A stretch of 64,000 nucleotides of DNA, from assembly GCF_002407245.1 (NCBI RefSeq), contig NZ_CP010681.1:1364001-1428000 (forward strand), in the 5' to 3' direction. Numbering within the stretch: the stretch's first letter is position 1; each line of letters starts with the position of its first letter. Source of the DNA: Phaeobacter piscinae (lineage in GTDB: Bacteria > Pseudomonadota > Alphaproteobacteria > Rhodobacterales > Rhodobacteraceae). The position numbers were made by a program, and so were the translations under genes. The notes under the pieces were generated by a model, which did not search any database, was not told where the DNA came from, and saw nothing but the letters and a program-made list of their open reading frames with translations. Below are positions 15,115 through 24,554 of the stretch, piece after piece.

Positions 15115-17600
15115 TCCCCGTCATGCGTGGTATTGTGAAATGTCTGGCCGGGCTGGTTCTGCTGATCAGCCTGGCCTTTCCCGCTCTGGCCCAGCTCGAT
15201 GCGCGTGCCAAATCCTACTATGAGGACTGGCTGCGCACCGCCAACCGGGCCGAGACCGTCATTGACGCCAGCCGCGCCTCCAATCTTGCACTGGAACAGC
15301 TGCGCAGCGAGCTGGCGGATTTTCGGCAGACTTTCCAGGTCAAGCGTGGTGAAAATGGCGAGCGCATTCAAACGCTACAGGGCCAGCTCGATGCCCTAGG
15401 TCCCGCTCCCGGCGAGGGGGAGGAAGAGCCCGAAGATATTGCAGATCTGCGTGCCTCGCTGACCCAGCAGCTCAATCAGCTCAAGGTTCCGCGTATCGTC
15501 GCCGAGGAAGCTTACAGCCGCGCCGATGGCCTCATCAACGAGATCGACAAGATCGTCCGCGAGCGCCTGACCAAACGTCTGTTTGAACGCGGCACCTCGC
15601 CGCTCAACCCCGAACATTGGCCCGGAGCTTTGCGGGATATGCTCCATGCCAGCCGTGGGGTGGGCAATGAAACCCTGTCGCAGCTGCGCAATGACACCAC
15701 CAGTGAACGCATCAGCGGTGATCTGGTCGGGCTGCTTGCGGTGTTGTTCATCGGTCTGCTTCTGATCACGCGCGGACGTTCATGGGCCCATCGGGCTGGC
15801 GATTATCTGCGCCGCTACGGTGCGCGTGGGACCGGGGTTTGGACCTTCGTCGTCTCGCTCCTTCAGGTGCTGCTGCCGCTTATTGGTGTGATTTTTCTGG
15901 CAGCGGCGATTGATCTTTCGGGCATCCTTGGCGTGCGCGGCAGTATCATTCTGGATTCCGTTCCAGCCTGGGCGTTCATTATTCTGTCCTTCCATTGGCT
16001 GGGTGAGCAGCTCTACGCCAATCAGATTGAAAACGATCTGCTGCCGGTTCAGGAAAACAATCAGGCTGAGACCCGCTTTCTGATCGACATGATGGCGGTG
16101 ATCCTGGTGCTTCAGGATGCATTCGACACGATTGTGAGAATCCAGAACATCCCCGAAAGCAGCGCCGCCGTCTACGCTTTCCCGCTGATCACCTGCGCCG
16201 CACTGATCTTACTGCGGCTACACCGGATCGGAGCCAAACAGCGTCAGGCACAGGATGATGAAGACAGCGAGGAGGGCGCGATTGCCGCGGGCGCCAACCG
16301 GATTATCGCTGTGCTGCGGCGCAGCATTTACTTGCTTGGTTTCGCCGGTCCCGTTCTGGCAGCAATTGGCTATCTTAACGCCGCTGAGGCATTGATCTAT
16401 CCATCAATGCTGACGCTCGCCGTGCTGGCCGGGCTGTTTGTGCTGCACCGCTTTCTCGGTGATCTCTATGGATTTGTCAGCGGCAAGGGCACAGCGGCAC
16501 GCGACTCACTCTTTGCCGCGCTGATCGGCTTTGCGCTGGCGCTTCTGGCGCTGCCGTTGCTGGCGTTGATCTGGGGCGCGCGGGTGGCGGATCTGACCGA
16601 GCTTTGGTCGAACTTCCTCGAAGGTTTTCAGATCGGGGACACCCGGATTTCACCCACGGCGTTCCTCACCTTCGTGACGATTTTTGCCGTTGGCTACGGC
16701 CTGACCCGACTGGTGCAGGGCAGCTTGCGCAATGCGCTGCTGCCGAAAACCCGCATTGATATCGGCGGTCAGAACGCCATTGCCTCCGGTATGGGCTATG
16801 TCGGGATCTTTCTCGCAGCTCTGGTGGCGATTTCGATGGCGGGGCTTGATCTGTCCTCCCTCGCCATTGTGGCTGGTGCGCTGTCTGTGGGTATCGGTTT
16901 TGGCCTGCAAACCATCGTATCGAACTTTGTCTCTGGCATCATCCTGCTGGTCGAACGCCCAGTCTCCAAAGGCGACTGGATCGAGGTCGGTGGCCTGATG
17001 GGCTATGTGCGCGACATCTCGGTGCGCTCCACCCGGATTGAAACCTTCGACCGCACTGATGTGATCGTGCCGAACTCGGACCTGATCACCGGCACCGTCA
17101 CCAACTACACCCGCGGCAATACCGTGGGCCGGGTGATTGTGCCCGTTGGTGTGAGCTACGGCACCGATCCGCGCAAGGTGGAGGCGATTCTGATGGAGGT
17201 GGCTAAGGATCACCCGATGGTGCTGATGAATCCGGCGCCCTCGGTGGTGTTCCAGGGCTTTGGCGCCGACAGTCTCAACTTTGAGATCCGCGCCATTCTG
17301 CGGGATGTGAACTGGGTCTTGTCGGTGAAATCCGACATGAACTACGACATCGCACGCCGCTTTGAAGAGGCCGAGATTGAGATCCCCTTTGCCCAGCGCG
17401 ATATCTGGATCCGCAATCCCGATGCGCTTGCCACCGCCGCAACCGAGGCCGCTCAGGGTATCGCGGCCCCTGAGGCGTCGGTAGCAGCCTCAAATCCACC
17501 CCCATCCCCGGCCAAGAAACGCCCGGATCGTCCTGATCTTGACGATCTGTCCAGCGGCGACGACGGGGAAGGCAGCGAAGACGGAGACGCCGATCGATGA
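15111..17600 (+). CDS. large MscS-family mechanosensitive channel with DUF3772-type N-terminus
   Basis: The 829-residue protein begins with a signal peptide (CLAGLVLLISLAFPALAQ), then a coiled, charged periplasmic region to about residue 200 that resembles DUF3772. About nine to eleven membrane segments follow (residues 200-600). The MscS pore helix LSSLAIVAGALSVGIGFGLQ and the beta domain VERPVSKGDWIEVGGLMGYV with VIVPNSDLITGTVTNYTR lie at 580-690. The C-terminal 50 residues are acidic and disordered. It should open on membrane tension to release solutes. Translation is coupled to cysK through ATGA overlap, and its own end overlaps alaX by four bases. Confidence 0.9.
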   Translation: MIPVMRGIVKCLAGLVLLISLAFPALAQLDARAKSYYEDWLRTANRAETVIDASRASNLALEQLRSELADFRQTFQVKRGENGERIQTLQGQLDALGPAPGEGEEEPEDIADLRASLTQQLNQLKVPRIVAEEAYSRADGLINEIDKIVRERLTKRLFERGTSPLNPEHWPGALRDMLHASRGVGNETLSQLRNDTTSERISGDLVGLLAVLFIGLLLITRGRSWAHRAGDYLRRYGARGTGVWTFVVSLLQVLLPLIGVIFLAAAIDLSGILGVRGSIILDSVPAWAFIILSFHWLGEQLYANQIENDLLPVQENNQAETRFLIDMMAVILVLQDAFDTIVRIQNIPESSAAVYAFPLITCAALILLRLHRIGAKQRQAQDDEDSEEGAIAAGANRIIAVLRRSIYLLGFAGPVLAAIGYLNAAEALIYPSMLTLAVLAGLFVLHRFLGDLYGFVSGKGTAARDSLFAALIGFALALLALPLLALIWGARVADLTELWSNFLEGFQIGDTRISPTAFLTFVTIFAVGYGLTRLVQGSLRNALLPKTRIDIGGQNAIASGMGYVGIFLAALVAISMAGLDLSSLAIVAGALSVGIGFGLQTIVSNFVSGIILLVERPVSKGDWIEVGGLMGYVRDISVRSTRIETFDRTDVIVPNSDLITGTVTNYTRGNTVGRVIVPVGVSYGTDPRKVEAILMEVAKDHPMVLMNPAPSVVFQGFGADSLNFEIRAILRDVNWVLSVKSDMNYDIARRFEEAEIEIPFAQRDIWIRNPDALATAATEAAQGIAAPEASVAASNPPPSPAKKRPDRPDLDDLSSGDDGEGSEDGDADR

Positions 17601-18328
17601 CCGAACAATTGTTCCTGACCGACGCCTATACACAAGAGGCCCCGGCACACGTAACCGAACACACAACAGAAGGCGGGCTGGTTCTGAACCAGTCCGTCTT
17701 CTACGCGACTGGGGGCGGGCAACCGGGCGATACCGGCCGCCTCAGCTGGTCCGATGGGGCAGGGGAACATGACCTGCCCATTATCAACACGGTAAAGGGG
17801 GAGGCGGGCCGCAGTGTCCTGATCCCCGCCGAGGGGCAGCCTCTGCCAGCTGTCGGCCAGGAGGTGGTGCAGACCCTCGATTGGGACCGCCGCTTTGGCC
17901 ATATGCGCGTCCACACTGCGCTGCATCTGCTGTCGGTGGTGGTCCCGCTGCCGGTCTCCGGTGGCTCCATCGGCGCCGAGAAGGGCCGGCTTGATTTCAA
18001 CATGCCGGAGGCGCCTGAGGACAAGCAGGCGCTGGAGGATGCGCTCAACACGCTGATCGCCCGCGATCTGACGGTCAGTGAGCGCTGGATCACTGAGGAT
18101 GAGCTGGATGCAAACCCCGAATTGGTGAAAACCATGTCGGTGGCGCCGCCTCGTGGCACTGGCCGTATCCGTCTGGTGCGGATTGGCAGCGCTGATGAGC
18201 AGATTGACCTGCAACCCTGCGGTGGCACCCATGTGCGCAGCACCGCCGAGATTGGCCCTATCCGCCTTGGAAAGGTTGAAAAAAAGGGAAAACAGAACCG
18301 CCGGGTCTACCTGCATCTGGGGGGTTGA
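17597..18328 (+). CDS. alaX: alanyl-tRNA editing protein AlaX
   Basis: The 243-residue protein is a free-standing copy of the AlaRS editing domain: QSVFYATGGGQPGDTG is the family's N-terminal turn, and the zinc site is formed by HMRVHTALHLL (HxxxH) near residue 105 and CGGTHV near residue 205 (Cys and His). It hydrolyses Ser or Gly mischarged on tRNA-Ala. The final RIRLVRIGxxDEQxDLQPCGGTHV segment is typical. Start overlaps the MscS-like gene (ATGA), so it is the last member of the trg-cysK transcript. The coupling to cysteine and serine metabolism may be coincidental. Confidence 0.9.
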   Translation: MTEQLFLTDAYTQEAPAHVTEHTTEGGLVLNQSVFYATGGGQPGDTGRLSWSDGAGEHDLPIINTVKGEAGRSVLIPAEGQPLPAVGQEVVQTLDWDRRFGHMRVHTALHLLSVVVPLPVSGGSIGAEKGRLDFNMPEAPEDKQALEDALNTLIARDLTVSERWITEDELDANPELVKTMSVAPPRGTGRIRLVRIGSADEQIDLQPCGGTHVRSTAEIGPIRLGKVEKKGKQNRRVYLHLGG

Positions 18329-18420
18329 GCGGGGCGCGAAAATAAGTTTGGGCAAGAGTGAATTTTTTGCTGTTTTCGCTCTTGCAATTGCCCCCGCGAT
18401 CCGTCAAAAGTCCGCCCAAC

Positions 18421-18510
18421 GGAGAGGTGGCCGAGTGGTCGAAGGCGCACGCCTGGAAAGTGTGTAGGCGGGAGACCGTCTCCAGGGTTCGAATCCCTGT
18501 CTCTCCGCCA
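18421..18510 (+). tRNA. tRNA-Ser (anticodon GGA)
   Basis: 90 bases ending in an encoded CCA. Acceptor GGAGAGG pairs with TCTCTCC. The anticodon loop CTGGAAA gives GGA, the long variable arm GTGTAGGCGGGAGACCGTCTCC is characteristic of serine tRNA, and the T-loop reads GGTTCGAATCC. Confidence 0.97.
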
Positions 18511-18540
18511 TAACATCTAGACCAAGATGATTTTATGACA

Positions 18541-18566
18541 GCCGCCACCGCATGTGGTGGCTTTTT
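18541..18566 (+). terminator. rho-independent terminator after tRNA-Ser
   Basis: Eight-base stem GCCGCCAC / GTGGTGGC (one G-T pair) with a five-base loop, followed by TTTTT at 18562-18566. Confidence 0.85.
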
Positions 18567-18639
18567 GCGTTTTCACCGTTGATCTGCGATCCGTCATGCC
18601 ACCCGTCACATCAGGGTGGCCAATACCTGTGTGACAAAA

Positions 18640-18676
18640 TGATAGACGTCTATCAAGAAATGATATACGTCTATCA
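18640..18676. promoter_or_regulatory. twin palindromic operators of the xylose unit
   Basis: TGATAGACGTCTATCA (18640-18655) is a perfect 16-base palindrome and TGATATACGTCTATCA (18661-18676) is nearly the same. Their centres are 21 bases apart, two helical turns, so two dimers would bind the same face. They lie 30 bases before the LacI-type gene, which suggests autoregulation and control of xylA-xylB. Confidence 0.8.
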
Positions 18677-18705
18677 AAACTCACGAACGCAGAGGCGCCG
18701 CAAGG

Positions 18706-19767
18706 ATGGGAAAACCCACATTACATGATGTCGCGGCTGCGGCGGGGGTCAGCTATGCGACGGCGGACCGGGTGCTGAACAATCGGGGTGGCGTGGCCAA
18801 AAAATCTCAGGACCGGGTGCGCGCGGCGATTGCCGATCTGGGCTACCAGCGCGACATCACCGCCGCCAATCTGTCGCGCCGCCGTCAGTACCGCTTTGCG
18901 GTGTTGCTGCCTGCGGCGCGGGAGGGGTTCTTTGCCGCGCTGCACGCTGATCTGGAGCAGGAGGTGGCCGCTCGCTCTCAGGCCCGCCAGCAGATCACGA
19001 TAACCCGCGTGCCGCCCTTCGACGCCGCAGCGCTGACCCGCGCGATAGAAGGCTGCGCCGCAGAAGGCTACGATGGTGTCTGCCTCGTCGCGGTTGAGGA
19101 TCCGGACGTTGAAGCCGCGCTGACCCGGCTGCGGGCGCAGGGAATGGCCGTGGTGACATTGGTTGCCGACAGCGCGCCGCAGACCCGCGATACCTATATT
19201 GGCATTGATAACCGCAGGGCCGGGCGCACCGCTGGTGATCTGATGCGACTGGCCCATCGCGGTGGTGCAGCCCCTCAGGGTCAGATCCTACCCATCACCG
19301 GCAGTCTCAACGCCCGCGATCACGCCGACCGCTATGCGGGCTTTTGTGATGTGGTGGCCGCAGATCTGCGCATCCTGCCGCCGCTGGAAACTGGCGATGA
19401 TCCGGAGATCCTTGAACAGGCCTTGCGCCACGCGCTGCGTGCCAACCCCGATATTACCGGCATTTACAATCTGGGGGCGGGTATTCCGGGTCTGATTTCG
19501 GCGCTTGCGACGACACAGTCAGGCGACAAGCCGGTGGTGATCAGCCACGAACTCTGCGCGGCCACCCGCGATGCGGTGGCGCAGGGGCTCATTGATGCGG
19601 TGATTGATCAGAAACCGGCGCAGGAAATCACTGCCGCCCTGGCCGCGCTTGTCGCCCTCAGTGACGGGCAGCCGGTTGATCCATTGGCGGGGCAAATCAC
19701 CCCGGCCGTTCATTTCAAACACAACATGCCCCCGCAGTCTGCGGTCGGGCCAGAAGAAGGGGCCTGA
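18706..19767 (+). CDS. LacI-family transcriptional regulator (xylose unit)
   Basis: The 353-residue protein has an N-terminal LacI helix-turn-helix with hinge ([20 protein letters not shown] then [19 protein letters not shown]) and a periplasmic-binding-protein-like sugar domain with [16 protein letters not shown] and [13 protein letters not shown]. The hinge lacks the usual R-L-P-N order but keeps the [13 protein letters not shown] junction. It lies two bases before xylA and is preceded by two palindromes it probably binds. The expected role is repression of xylA-xylB relieved by xylose or a derivative. ATG at 18706 follows GCCGCAAGG. Confidence 0.88.
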   Translation: MGKPTLHDVAAAAGVSYATADRVLNNRGGVAKKSQDRVRAAIADLGYQRDITAANLSRRRQYRFAVLLPAAREGFFAALHADLEQEVAARSQARQQITITRVPPFDAAALTRAIEGCAAEGYDGVCLVAVEDPDVEAALTRLRAQGMAVVTLVADSAPQTRDTYIGIDNRRAGRTAGDLMRLAHRGGAAPQGQILPITGSLNARDHADRYAGFCDVVAADLRILPPLETGDDPEILEQALRHALRANPDITGIYNLGAGIPGLISALATTQSGDKPVVISHELCAATRDAVAQGLIDAVIDQKPAQEITAALAALVALSDGQPVDPLAGQITPAVHFKHNMPPQSAVGPEEGA

Positions 19768-19769
19768 CC

Positions 19770-21074
19770 ATGGCTGGCTATTTCGACGACATCGCGGCAA
19801 TCACCTATAACCCGGAAAGCGACGGGCTGGCCTATCGCCACTACAATCCCGATGAAATGATCATGGGCAAGCGGATGGAGGACCACCTGCGCTTTGCCGT
19901 TTGCTACTGGCATAATTTTGTGTGGGAGGGGAACGACCCCTTTGGCGGCCAGACGTTTCAGCGCCCGTGGTTCCCCGCCGACACCATGGATCTGGCGCGT
20001 ATGAAGGCCGATGCCGCCTTTGACATGTTCCGCATCCTTGGCGTGCCGTATTACTGTTTTCATGACCACGATATCCGGCCAGAGGGCGACAGCCTCGCCG
20101 AAAGCCACAAACGCCTCAACACCATGGGCGACGTGCTGGAACAGAAGATGGCCGATGGCGGCCCGAAACTTTTATGGGGGACCGCCAATATGTTCTCCAA
20201 TCGCCGCTATATGTCCGGCGCCAGCACCAACCCGGACCCGGATGTCTTTGCCTATTGCGCTTCCACAGTGCGCGCCTGCATGGATCTGACCCATCGTCTG
20301 GGTGGTGAGAACTATGTCCTCTGGGGTGGGCGCGAGGGGTATGAAACCCTGCTCAACACCGATCTCACGCGTGAGCTGGAGCAGATGGGCCGCTTCCTGT
20401 CGATGGTGGTGGAGTACAAACACAAGATCGGCTTCAAAGGCGCGATCCTGATCGAACCCAAACCGCAGGAGCCGACCAAGCACCAATATGACTACGACGT
20501 TGCCACTGTTTATGGCTTCCTCAAACGCTTTGGGCTTGAGGAGGAGGTGAAGGTCAATATCGAACAGGGCCATGCCATCCTCGCCGGGCACAGCTTTGAA
20601 CATGAGATCGCCATGGCCAATGCGCTGGGGATCTTTGGCTCCATCGACATGAACCGCAATGACTATCAGTCTGGCTGGGACACCGATCAGTTTCCCAACA
20701 ATGTGCCGGAGGTGGCGCTGGCCTATTACGAAATCCTGCGCGGTGGCGGGCTGACAACTGGCGGCACCAATTTCGACGCCAAACTGCGCCGTCAGTCACT
20801 GGATGCCGAGGATCTGATCGCCGCCCATGTGGGCGCGATGGATGTCTGTGCGCGCGGCTTGCGCGCAGCTGCGGCCATGCTGGAAAGCGACAGTCTCGAG
20901 GCCAAGCGCCGGGATCGTTATGCCGGTTGGAACAGCCCCGAGGCGCAGGCCTATCTGGCGGAGGGGGCCACGCTGGACGCCATCGCCGATCAGGCTGAGG
21001 CCAAGGCGCTTAATCCGCAGCCGGTTTCTGGCCGTCAGGAACAGCTGGAGGCGCTGGTCAACCGCTTCGTCTGA
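19770..21074 (+). CDS. xylA: xylose isomerase
   Basis: The 434-residue protein has both family signatures: [11 protein letters not shown] near residue 98, with the catalytic His and metal Asp, and [17 protein letters not shown] near residue 230, with the metal Glu and Lys. It converts D-xylose to D-xylulose using two divalent cations. Length matches class II xylose isomerases. It starts two bases after the LacI-family gene and is followed 39 bases later by xylB. A sugar ABC transporter (xylFGH) is not in the immediate neighbourhood. Confidence 0.96.
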   Translation: MAGYFDDIAAITYNPESDGLAYRHYNPDEMIMGKRMEDHLRFAVCYWHNFVWEGNDPFGGQTFQRPWFPADTMDLARMKADAAFDMFRILGVPYYCFHDHDIRPEGDSLAESHKRLNTMGDVLEQKMADGGPKLLWGTANMFSNRRYMSGASTNPDPDVFAYCASTVRACMDLTHRLGGENYVLWGGREGYETLLNTDLTRELEQMGRFLSMVVEYKHKIGFKGAILIEPKPQEPTKHQYDYDVATVYGFLKRFGLEEEVKVNIEQGHAILAGHSFEHEIAMANALGIFGSIDMNRNDYQSGWDTDQFPNNVPEVALAYYEILRGGGLTTGGTNFDAKLRRQSLDAEDLIAAHVGAMDVCARGLRAAAAMLESDSLEAKRRDRYAGWNSPEAQAYLAEGATLDAIADQAEAKALNPQPVSGRQEQLEALVNRFV

Positions 21075-21113
21075 GGCGACAAGACCACGGCGTAATCGGG
21101 AGAGGGGACAGAT

Positions 21114-22556
21114 ATGTATCTTGGCATTGATCTAGGCACATCGGGGCTGCGCGCCCTGCTGACGGATGACACGGGCAGGCCCGTTGCCTCGGCAGAGGCG
21201 CAGTATGATGTGCAGACCCCCCATCCCGGTTGGTCGGAGCAGGATCCCGGCACCTGGATCACCGCGCTGGATCAGGCGATGGCGCAGTTGCAGGGCAGTC
21301 CCGGATACAGCGATATTCGCGGGATTGCGGTCGCAGGTCACATGCATGGTGCGGTGTTGCTGGATAGCGGCGATCAGGTGCTGCGGCCTTGCATCCTGTG
21401 GAATGACACCCGTTCGGCGGCGGAGGCGGCGGAACTGGACGAAACAGCTCAGGTCCGTGATCTCAGCGGCAATATCGTCTTCCCCGGTTTCACCGCGCCA
21501 AAGCTCCTGTGGGTGCAGCGCCACGAGCCGGAGATCTTTGCCAGAACCGCCAAGGTTCTTCTGCCTGCGGCTTACCTCAACCTGCATCTGACCGGGCGGC
21601 ATGTCGCGGATATGTCCGACAGTGCCGGCACGTCCTGGCTGGATGTCGGCGCGCGGGACTGGTCCGACCATCTGCTGGAGGCCGGACAGATGCGGCGCGA
21701 TCAGATGCCGGATCTGGTCGAGGGCTGCGCGGCGGCGGGTCGCTTGCGTCCTGAACTGGCCTCTCGCTGGGGGCTGACCGGGCCTGTTACAATTGCAGGG
21801 GGCGCAGGTGACAATGCCGCTGCGGCCTGCGGCACCGGCGTGATGACCGCGGGGCAGGGGTTTGTCTCGCTTGGCACCTCTGGTGTGGTGCTGACGGCGC
21901 GCGACGGGTTTCATCCCGATCCGGCCACGGCTGTGCATACCTTCTGCCATGCAATCCCGGAGCGCTGGTATCAGATGGGTGTTATGCTGTCGGCGACCGA
22001 TTGCCTGAATTGGCTGGGCCGTATCACCGGGCGCAGCCCTGCCGATCTGACGGCAGGCCTTGGCGATCAGCTGCGGCCACCGGGGGAGGTGACATTCATG
22101 CCCTATCTCTCAGGTGAGCGGACGCCGCATAACTCGGCCAACCTGCGTGGCGGGTTTGACGGGCTGTCCATCGCCACCACGGCTGAGGATCTGGCGCGCG
22201 CAGTGATGGAAGGGGTCTCCTACGGTCTGCGGGACTGTCTGGAGGCGTTGCGCAAGACCGGTGCGCAACTTGACAGTTGCCTGGTGATCGGCGGCGGCAG
22301 CAAATCCGCCTATTGGGTCAAGCTGCTGGCCACGATTCTCAACCTGCCGCTGCAATTGCCCAAGGATGGAGAATTTGGCGCGGCCCTAGGCGCGGCCCGG
22401 CTGGCGCGACTGGCCGTTACCGGCGAGGACCCGGCCGAGGTGTTGACCGCACCGGAGCGTGCGATGACCGTCCCGCCTGATCCGCAGCTGCGCGACAGCT
22501 ATGAGGCAGGCTATGCCGCGTTTCGCAAACGCGGGGCTGAGTTGACCTTGCGGTAG
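21114..22556 (+). CDS. xylB: xylulokinase
   Basis: The 480-residue FGGY kinase begins LGIDLGTSGLRALLTDDTG (phosphate-1 loop), has GHMHGAVLLD with the substrate-contact region, ILWNDTRSAAEA, and GSLGTSGVVL-like and VIGGGSKSAYW adenosine-binding loops in the second half. It phosphorylates D-xylulose to xylulose 5-phosphate for the pentose phosphate pathway. ATG at 21114 follows GGGAGAGGGGACAG, a strong ribosome site. It is the last gene of the xylose unit; no clear terminator was seen. Confidence 0.95.
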   Translation: MYLGIDLGTSGLRALLTDDTGRPVASAEAQYDVQTPHPGWSEQDPGTWITALDQAMAQLQGSPGYSDIRGIAVAGHMHGAVLLDSGDQVLRPCILWNDTRSAAEAAELDETAQVRDLSGNIVFPGFTAPKLLWVQRHEPEIFARTAKVLLPAAYLNLHLTGRHVADMSDSAGTSWLDVGARDWSDHLLEAGQMRRDQMPDLVEGCAAAGRLRPELASRWGLTGPVTIAGGAGDNAAAACGTGVMTAGQGFVSLGTSGVVLTARDGFHPDPATAVHTFCHAIPERWYQMGVMLSATDCLNWLGRITGRSPADLTAGLGDQLRPPGEVTFMPYLSGERTPHNSANLRGGFDGLSIATTAEDLARAVMEGVSYGLRDCLEALRKTGAQLDSCLVIGGGSKSAYWVKLLATILNLPLQLPKDGEFGAALGAARLARLAVTGEDPAEVLTAPERAMTVPPDPQLRDSYEAGYAAFRKRGAELTLR

Positions 22557-22987
22557 CTTCGCGGTGGGTGCGAAACGTGCCGTGGGCCGCGAATCGGAAC
22601 CTTTGGCGTGGTTCACGACAAGTTGCCTTAAATTTTCCATATTGTTGCGCGTCGCGGGACAACCTCAGGTCCATCCTGACGGGCTGCGCAAACCGTCCGA
22701 GGTGATCTGTCGGAACAGCTGGCGCTCAATTGTTCGCATTGACGCAACAACGGGCGGTGGTTTGGAGGCCCGCGTGGCGGATTTGGGCCGGATCAGGGCC
22801 AACGCAACCTTCGCGCGGAAACAATCACGCCCGCGCGCGCCTCAGAGAACTGCATGTCCCGCTTGGGGCTGGTCGGCGACGGGATGCTGATTAAGATTTT
22901 GTTCTTTTTTGGGCGCAGGGCGCTGCGTAGGATACCTTTAATGCTGCCACAGAATGCGTGGCGCTCTCTTCTACGCCGTGCCGACAG
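22557..22987. other. 431-base stretch with no supported gene
   Basis: An open frame at 22564-22890 on the plus strand has no ribosome site and an amino acid mix unlike a folded protein. A T-rich patch (TTTTGTTCTTTTTT, about 22896-22910) precedes the Hint gene and could mark its promoter region. Nothing else was recognised. Confidence 0.4.
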
Positions 22988-23671
22988 ATGCGGTTCGATT
23001 TAATGACACCAAAGCAGGCCAATGGCCGGTTGCACGAGGTTTGCGACCGGTGGAGGCAGCTTTGGAACGGAGACTGCAACGTGCCCTGCTTCACGCCCGG
23101 AACAACCATTGCAACCCCCTATGGGGCCTGCGCCGTCGAGGATCTGAGCGTCGGCGACCGGGTGATGACCCGCGACAATGGTCTGCAGCCCATTCGCTGG
23201 ATCGGGCAGCGGCAGCTGGACCGCGCGGCCTTGCAGGGGGCGGCGCATTTGCAGCCGGTTCTGGTTGCGGAGGGGGCGCTTGGCAATGGAATGCCGGAGC
23301 GGGATCTGCTGCTCAGCCCCAACCACCGCGTGCTGATCACCAATGACAAGACGGCCTTCTATTTTGAGGGCCGCGAAATTCTGGTCGCGGCGAAACATCT
23401 GACCGGATTGTCCGGGGTGGATGCGGTGGAGACGTCGTCTATCGATTACATCCATTTTGTCTGTGCGGGCCATGAGGTGGTTTGTGCGGACGGGGCGTGG
23501 ATCGAATGCTTTCAGCCGGCCGATCAATCCCAGCGCGGATTGGACCGGGCCCAGCGGGAAGAGGTGCTGATGCTGTTTCCCGAGTTGCAGGCGCAGCCAT
23601 CCGCCATGGCAACATCGGCGGTTGGATCTCCGCGCGGTGGCAAAGACGGGGTGCAGTGGTTCATCCACTGA
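22988..23671 (+). CDS. stand-alone Hint (hedgehog/intein) domain protein
   Basis: The product (about 227 residues) is mostly one Hint domain. CFTPGTTIATPYGACAVEDL begins at the Cys that would be the self-splicing nucleophile, followed by SVGDRVMTRDNGLQPIRWIG, PNHRVLIT (the TxxH-like block has PNHR) and a final CAGHEVVCADGAWIECFQP. Roseobacters encode many such proteins, usually at the end of secreted calcium-binding proteins; here it is alone with no signal peptide. Self-cleavage is possible but unproven. The start is uncertain: no good ribosome site is seen before GTG 22958, ATG 22988 or ATG 23003. It is convergent with the MobA-like gene. Confidence 0.8.
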   Translation: MRFDLMTPKQANGRLHEVCDRWRQLWNGDCNVPCFTPGTTIATPYGACAVEDLSVGDRVMTRDNGLQPIRWIGQRQLDRAALQGAAHLQPVLVAEGALGNGMPERDLLLSPNHRVLITNDKTAFYFEGREILVAAKHLTGLSGVDAVETSSIDYIHFVCAGHEVVCADGAWIECFQPADQSQRGLDRAQREEVLMLFPELQAQPSAMATSAVGSPRGGKDGVQWFIH

Positions 23672-23682
23672 GGCGGATCTTG

Positions 23683-24309
23683 TTATTCTGTCGACGTTGA
23701 CTTGCGGGCCTGACGCCAGGCGGCCCAGGCCTCTGGCGTGTCCAGATCGGTGAGCGCATGGGACGCGGGCAAGGGGACCGGGCGGATGATCTCCCCCTGA
23801 TGCTGTGCCGCCTTTAAGATTGCGCGCGCGCCCTGATCGCCGGTCAACTGGCTGAGTGCGGTGAAGTGTCGGCGCGGGAACACCACCGGGTGACCAAATG
23901 TCCCGTCGGCACCGGTGGCGCGCAGGATCTGATCCGGAGTGCTGCTGGCCTGCGCCACCACCTGCGCGAGGTCTTTGGCCGTCAGCTCCGGCATATCCGC
24001 CGGCAGGATCATCACCGCATCGTAAGCCCGAGAGAGCGCACCAATGCCTGCGCGGATGGAGGCGGCCATGCCCTCTTCTGCGTTTGGCACATAGACAGGT
24101 CTGGCCCCTTGGCAGTGGTCGCGGATCACTGCGGCGCGGGGGTGGTCGGGGGTTGGCAGGGTGACATAGGTCGTCGCTGCGCTCTGCGTTGCCGCTGCGC
24201 AGATCCGGGCCAGAAGCGGGGTGCCGTCAACCGGCTCCAGCAGCTTGTCGCGCCCCCGCATCCGGGAAGATCTTCCCGCAGCGAGGATGAGAGCGGCGAT
24301 GGCGGTCAT
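23683..24309 (-). CDS. MobA/MocA-like nucleotidyltransferase
   Basis: The 208-residue protein has the NTP-binding loop of this family, LILAAGRSSRMRGRDKLLEP at the N-terminus, the metal-binding PADMPELT around residue 100 and a GHPVVFPRRHF segment typical of molybdenum cofactor cytidylyltransferase (MocA). MocA adds CMP to molybdopterin for xanthine-dehydrogenase-like enzymes. No molybdoenzyme or xdhC gene is next to it, so the acceptor is uncertain. It starts with ATG at 24309 and converges with the Hint gene 11 bases away. Confidence 0.75.
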   Translation of the reverse strand: MTAIAALILAAGRSSRMRGRDKLLEPVDGTPLLARICAAATQSAATTYVTLPTPDHPRAAVIRDHCQGARPVYVPNAEEGMAASIRAGIGALSRAYDAVMILPADMPELTAKDLAQVVAQASSTPDQILRATGADGTFGHPVVFPRRHFTALSQLTGDQGARAILKAAQHQGEIIRPVPLPASHALTDLDTPEAWAAWRQARKSTSTE

Positions 24310-24428
24310 ATCTGTCGCCTCCCCGGCGTTTGCTTGGGCTGTTGGATTCCTTCGGCGGGGATATTTTGAGCCAGAAGCGGGGGCGGGTCCAGCAAAAGCG
24401 GCGGTAATAGGTCAGAGAGGCTGACGGG

Positions 24429-24448
24429 ATGTTTCGCGTGCGAAACAT
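24429..24448. promoter_or_regulatory. 20-base palindrome, possible operator
   Basis: ATGTTTCGCGTGCGAAACAT has two nine-base arms around GT. It lies about 120 bases before the MobA-like gene (minus strand) and 100 bases beyond the end of the dehydrogenase gene. It lacks a T-run, so it looks like a protein-binding site rather than a terminator. Confidence 0.55.
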
Positions 24449-24521
24449 TGGGGCCGATATATGCCCTAAGTGTTGCGTGCTATCAGCAGCTCAGCGCGCG
24501 CGGGGCGCGCAACAGGGGGTG

Positions 24522-24548
24522 AGGTGGGTCAGCTCATCTGACCCACCT
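24522..24548 (-). terminator. stem-loop after the dimethylglycine/sarcosine dehydrogenase gene
   Basis: Eleven-base perfect stem AGGTGGGTCAG / CTGACCCACCT with loop CTCAT, seven bases past the dehydrogenase stop codon. No T-run follows, so termination may need Rho or the hairpin may protect the transcript end. Confidence 0.6.
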
Positions 24549-24554
24549 ATGGTA

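Noticed and set aside
22564..22890. 108-codon frame after xylB
   Set aside because: It starts eight bases after xylB but lacks a ribosome site, and the predicted product is not protein-like.
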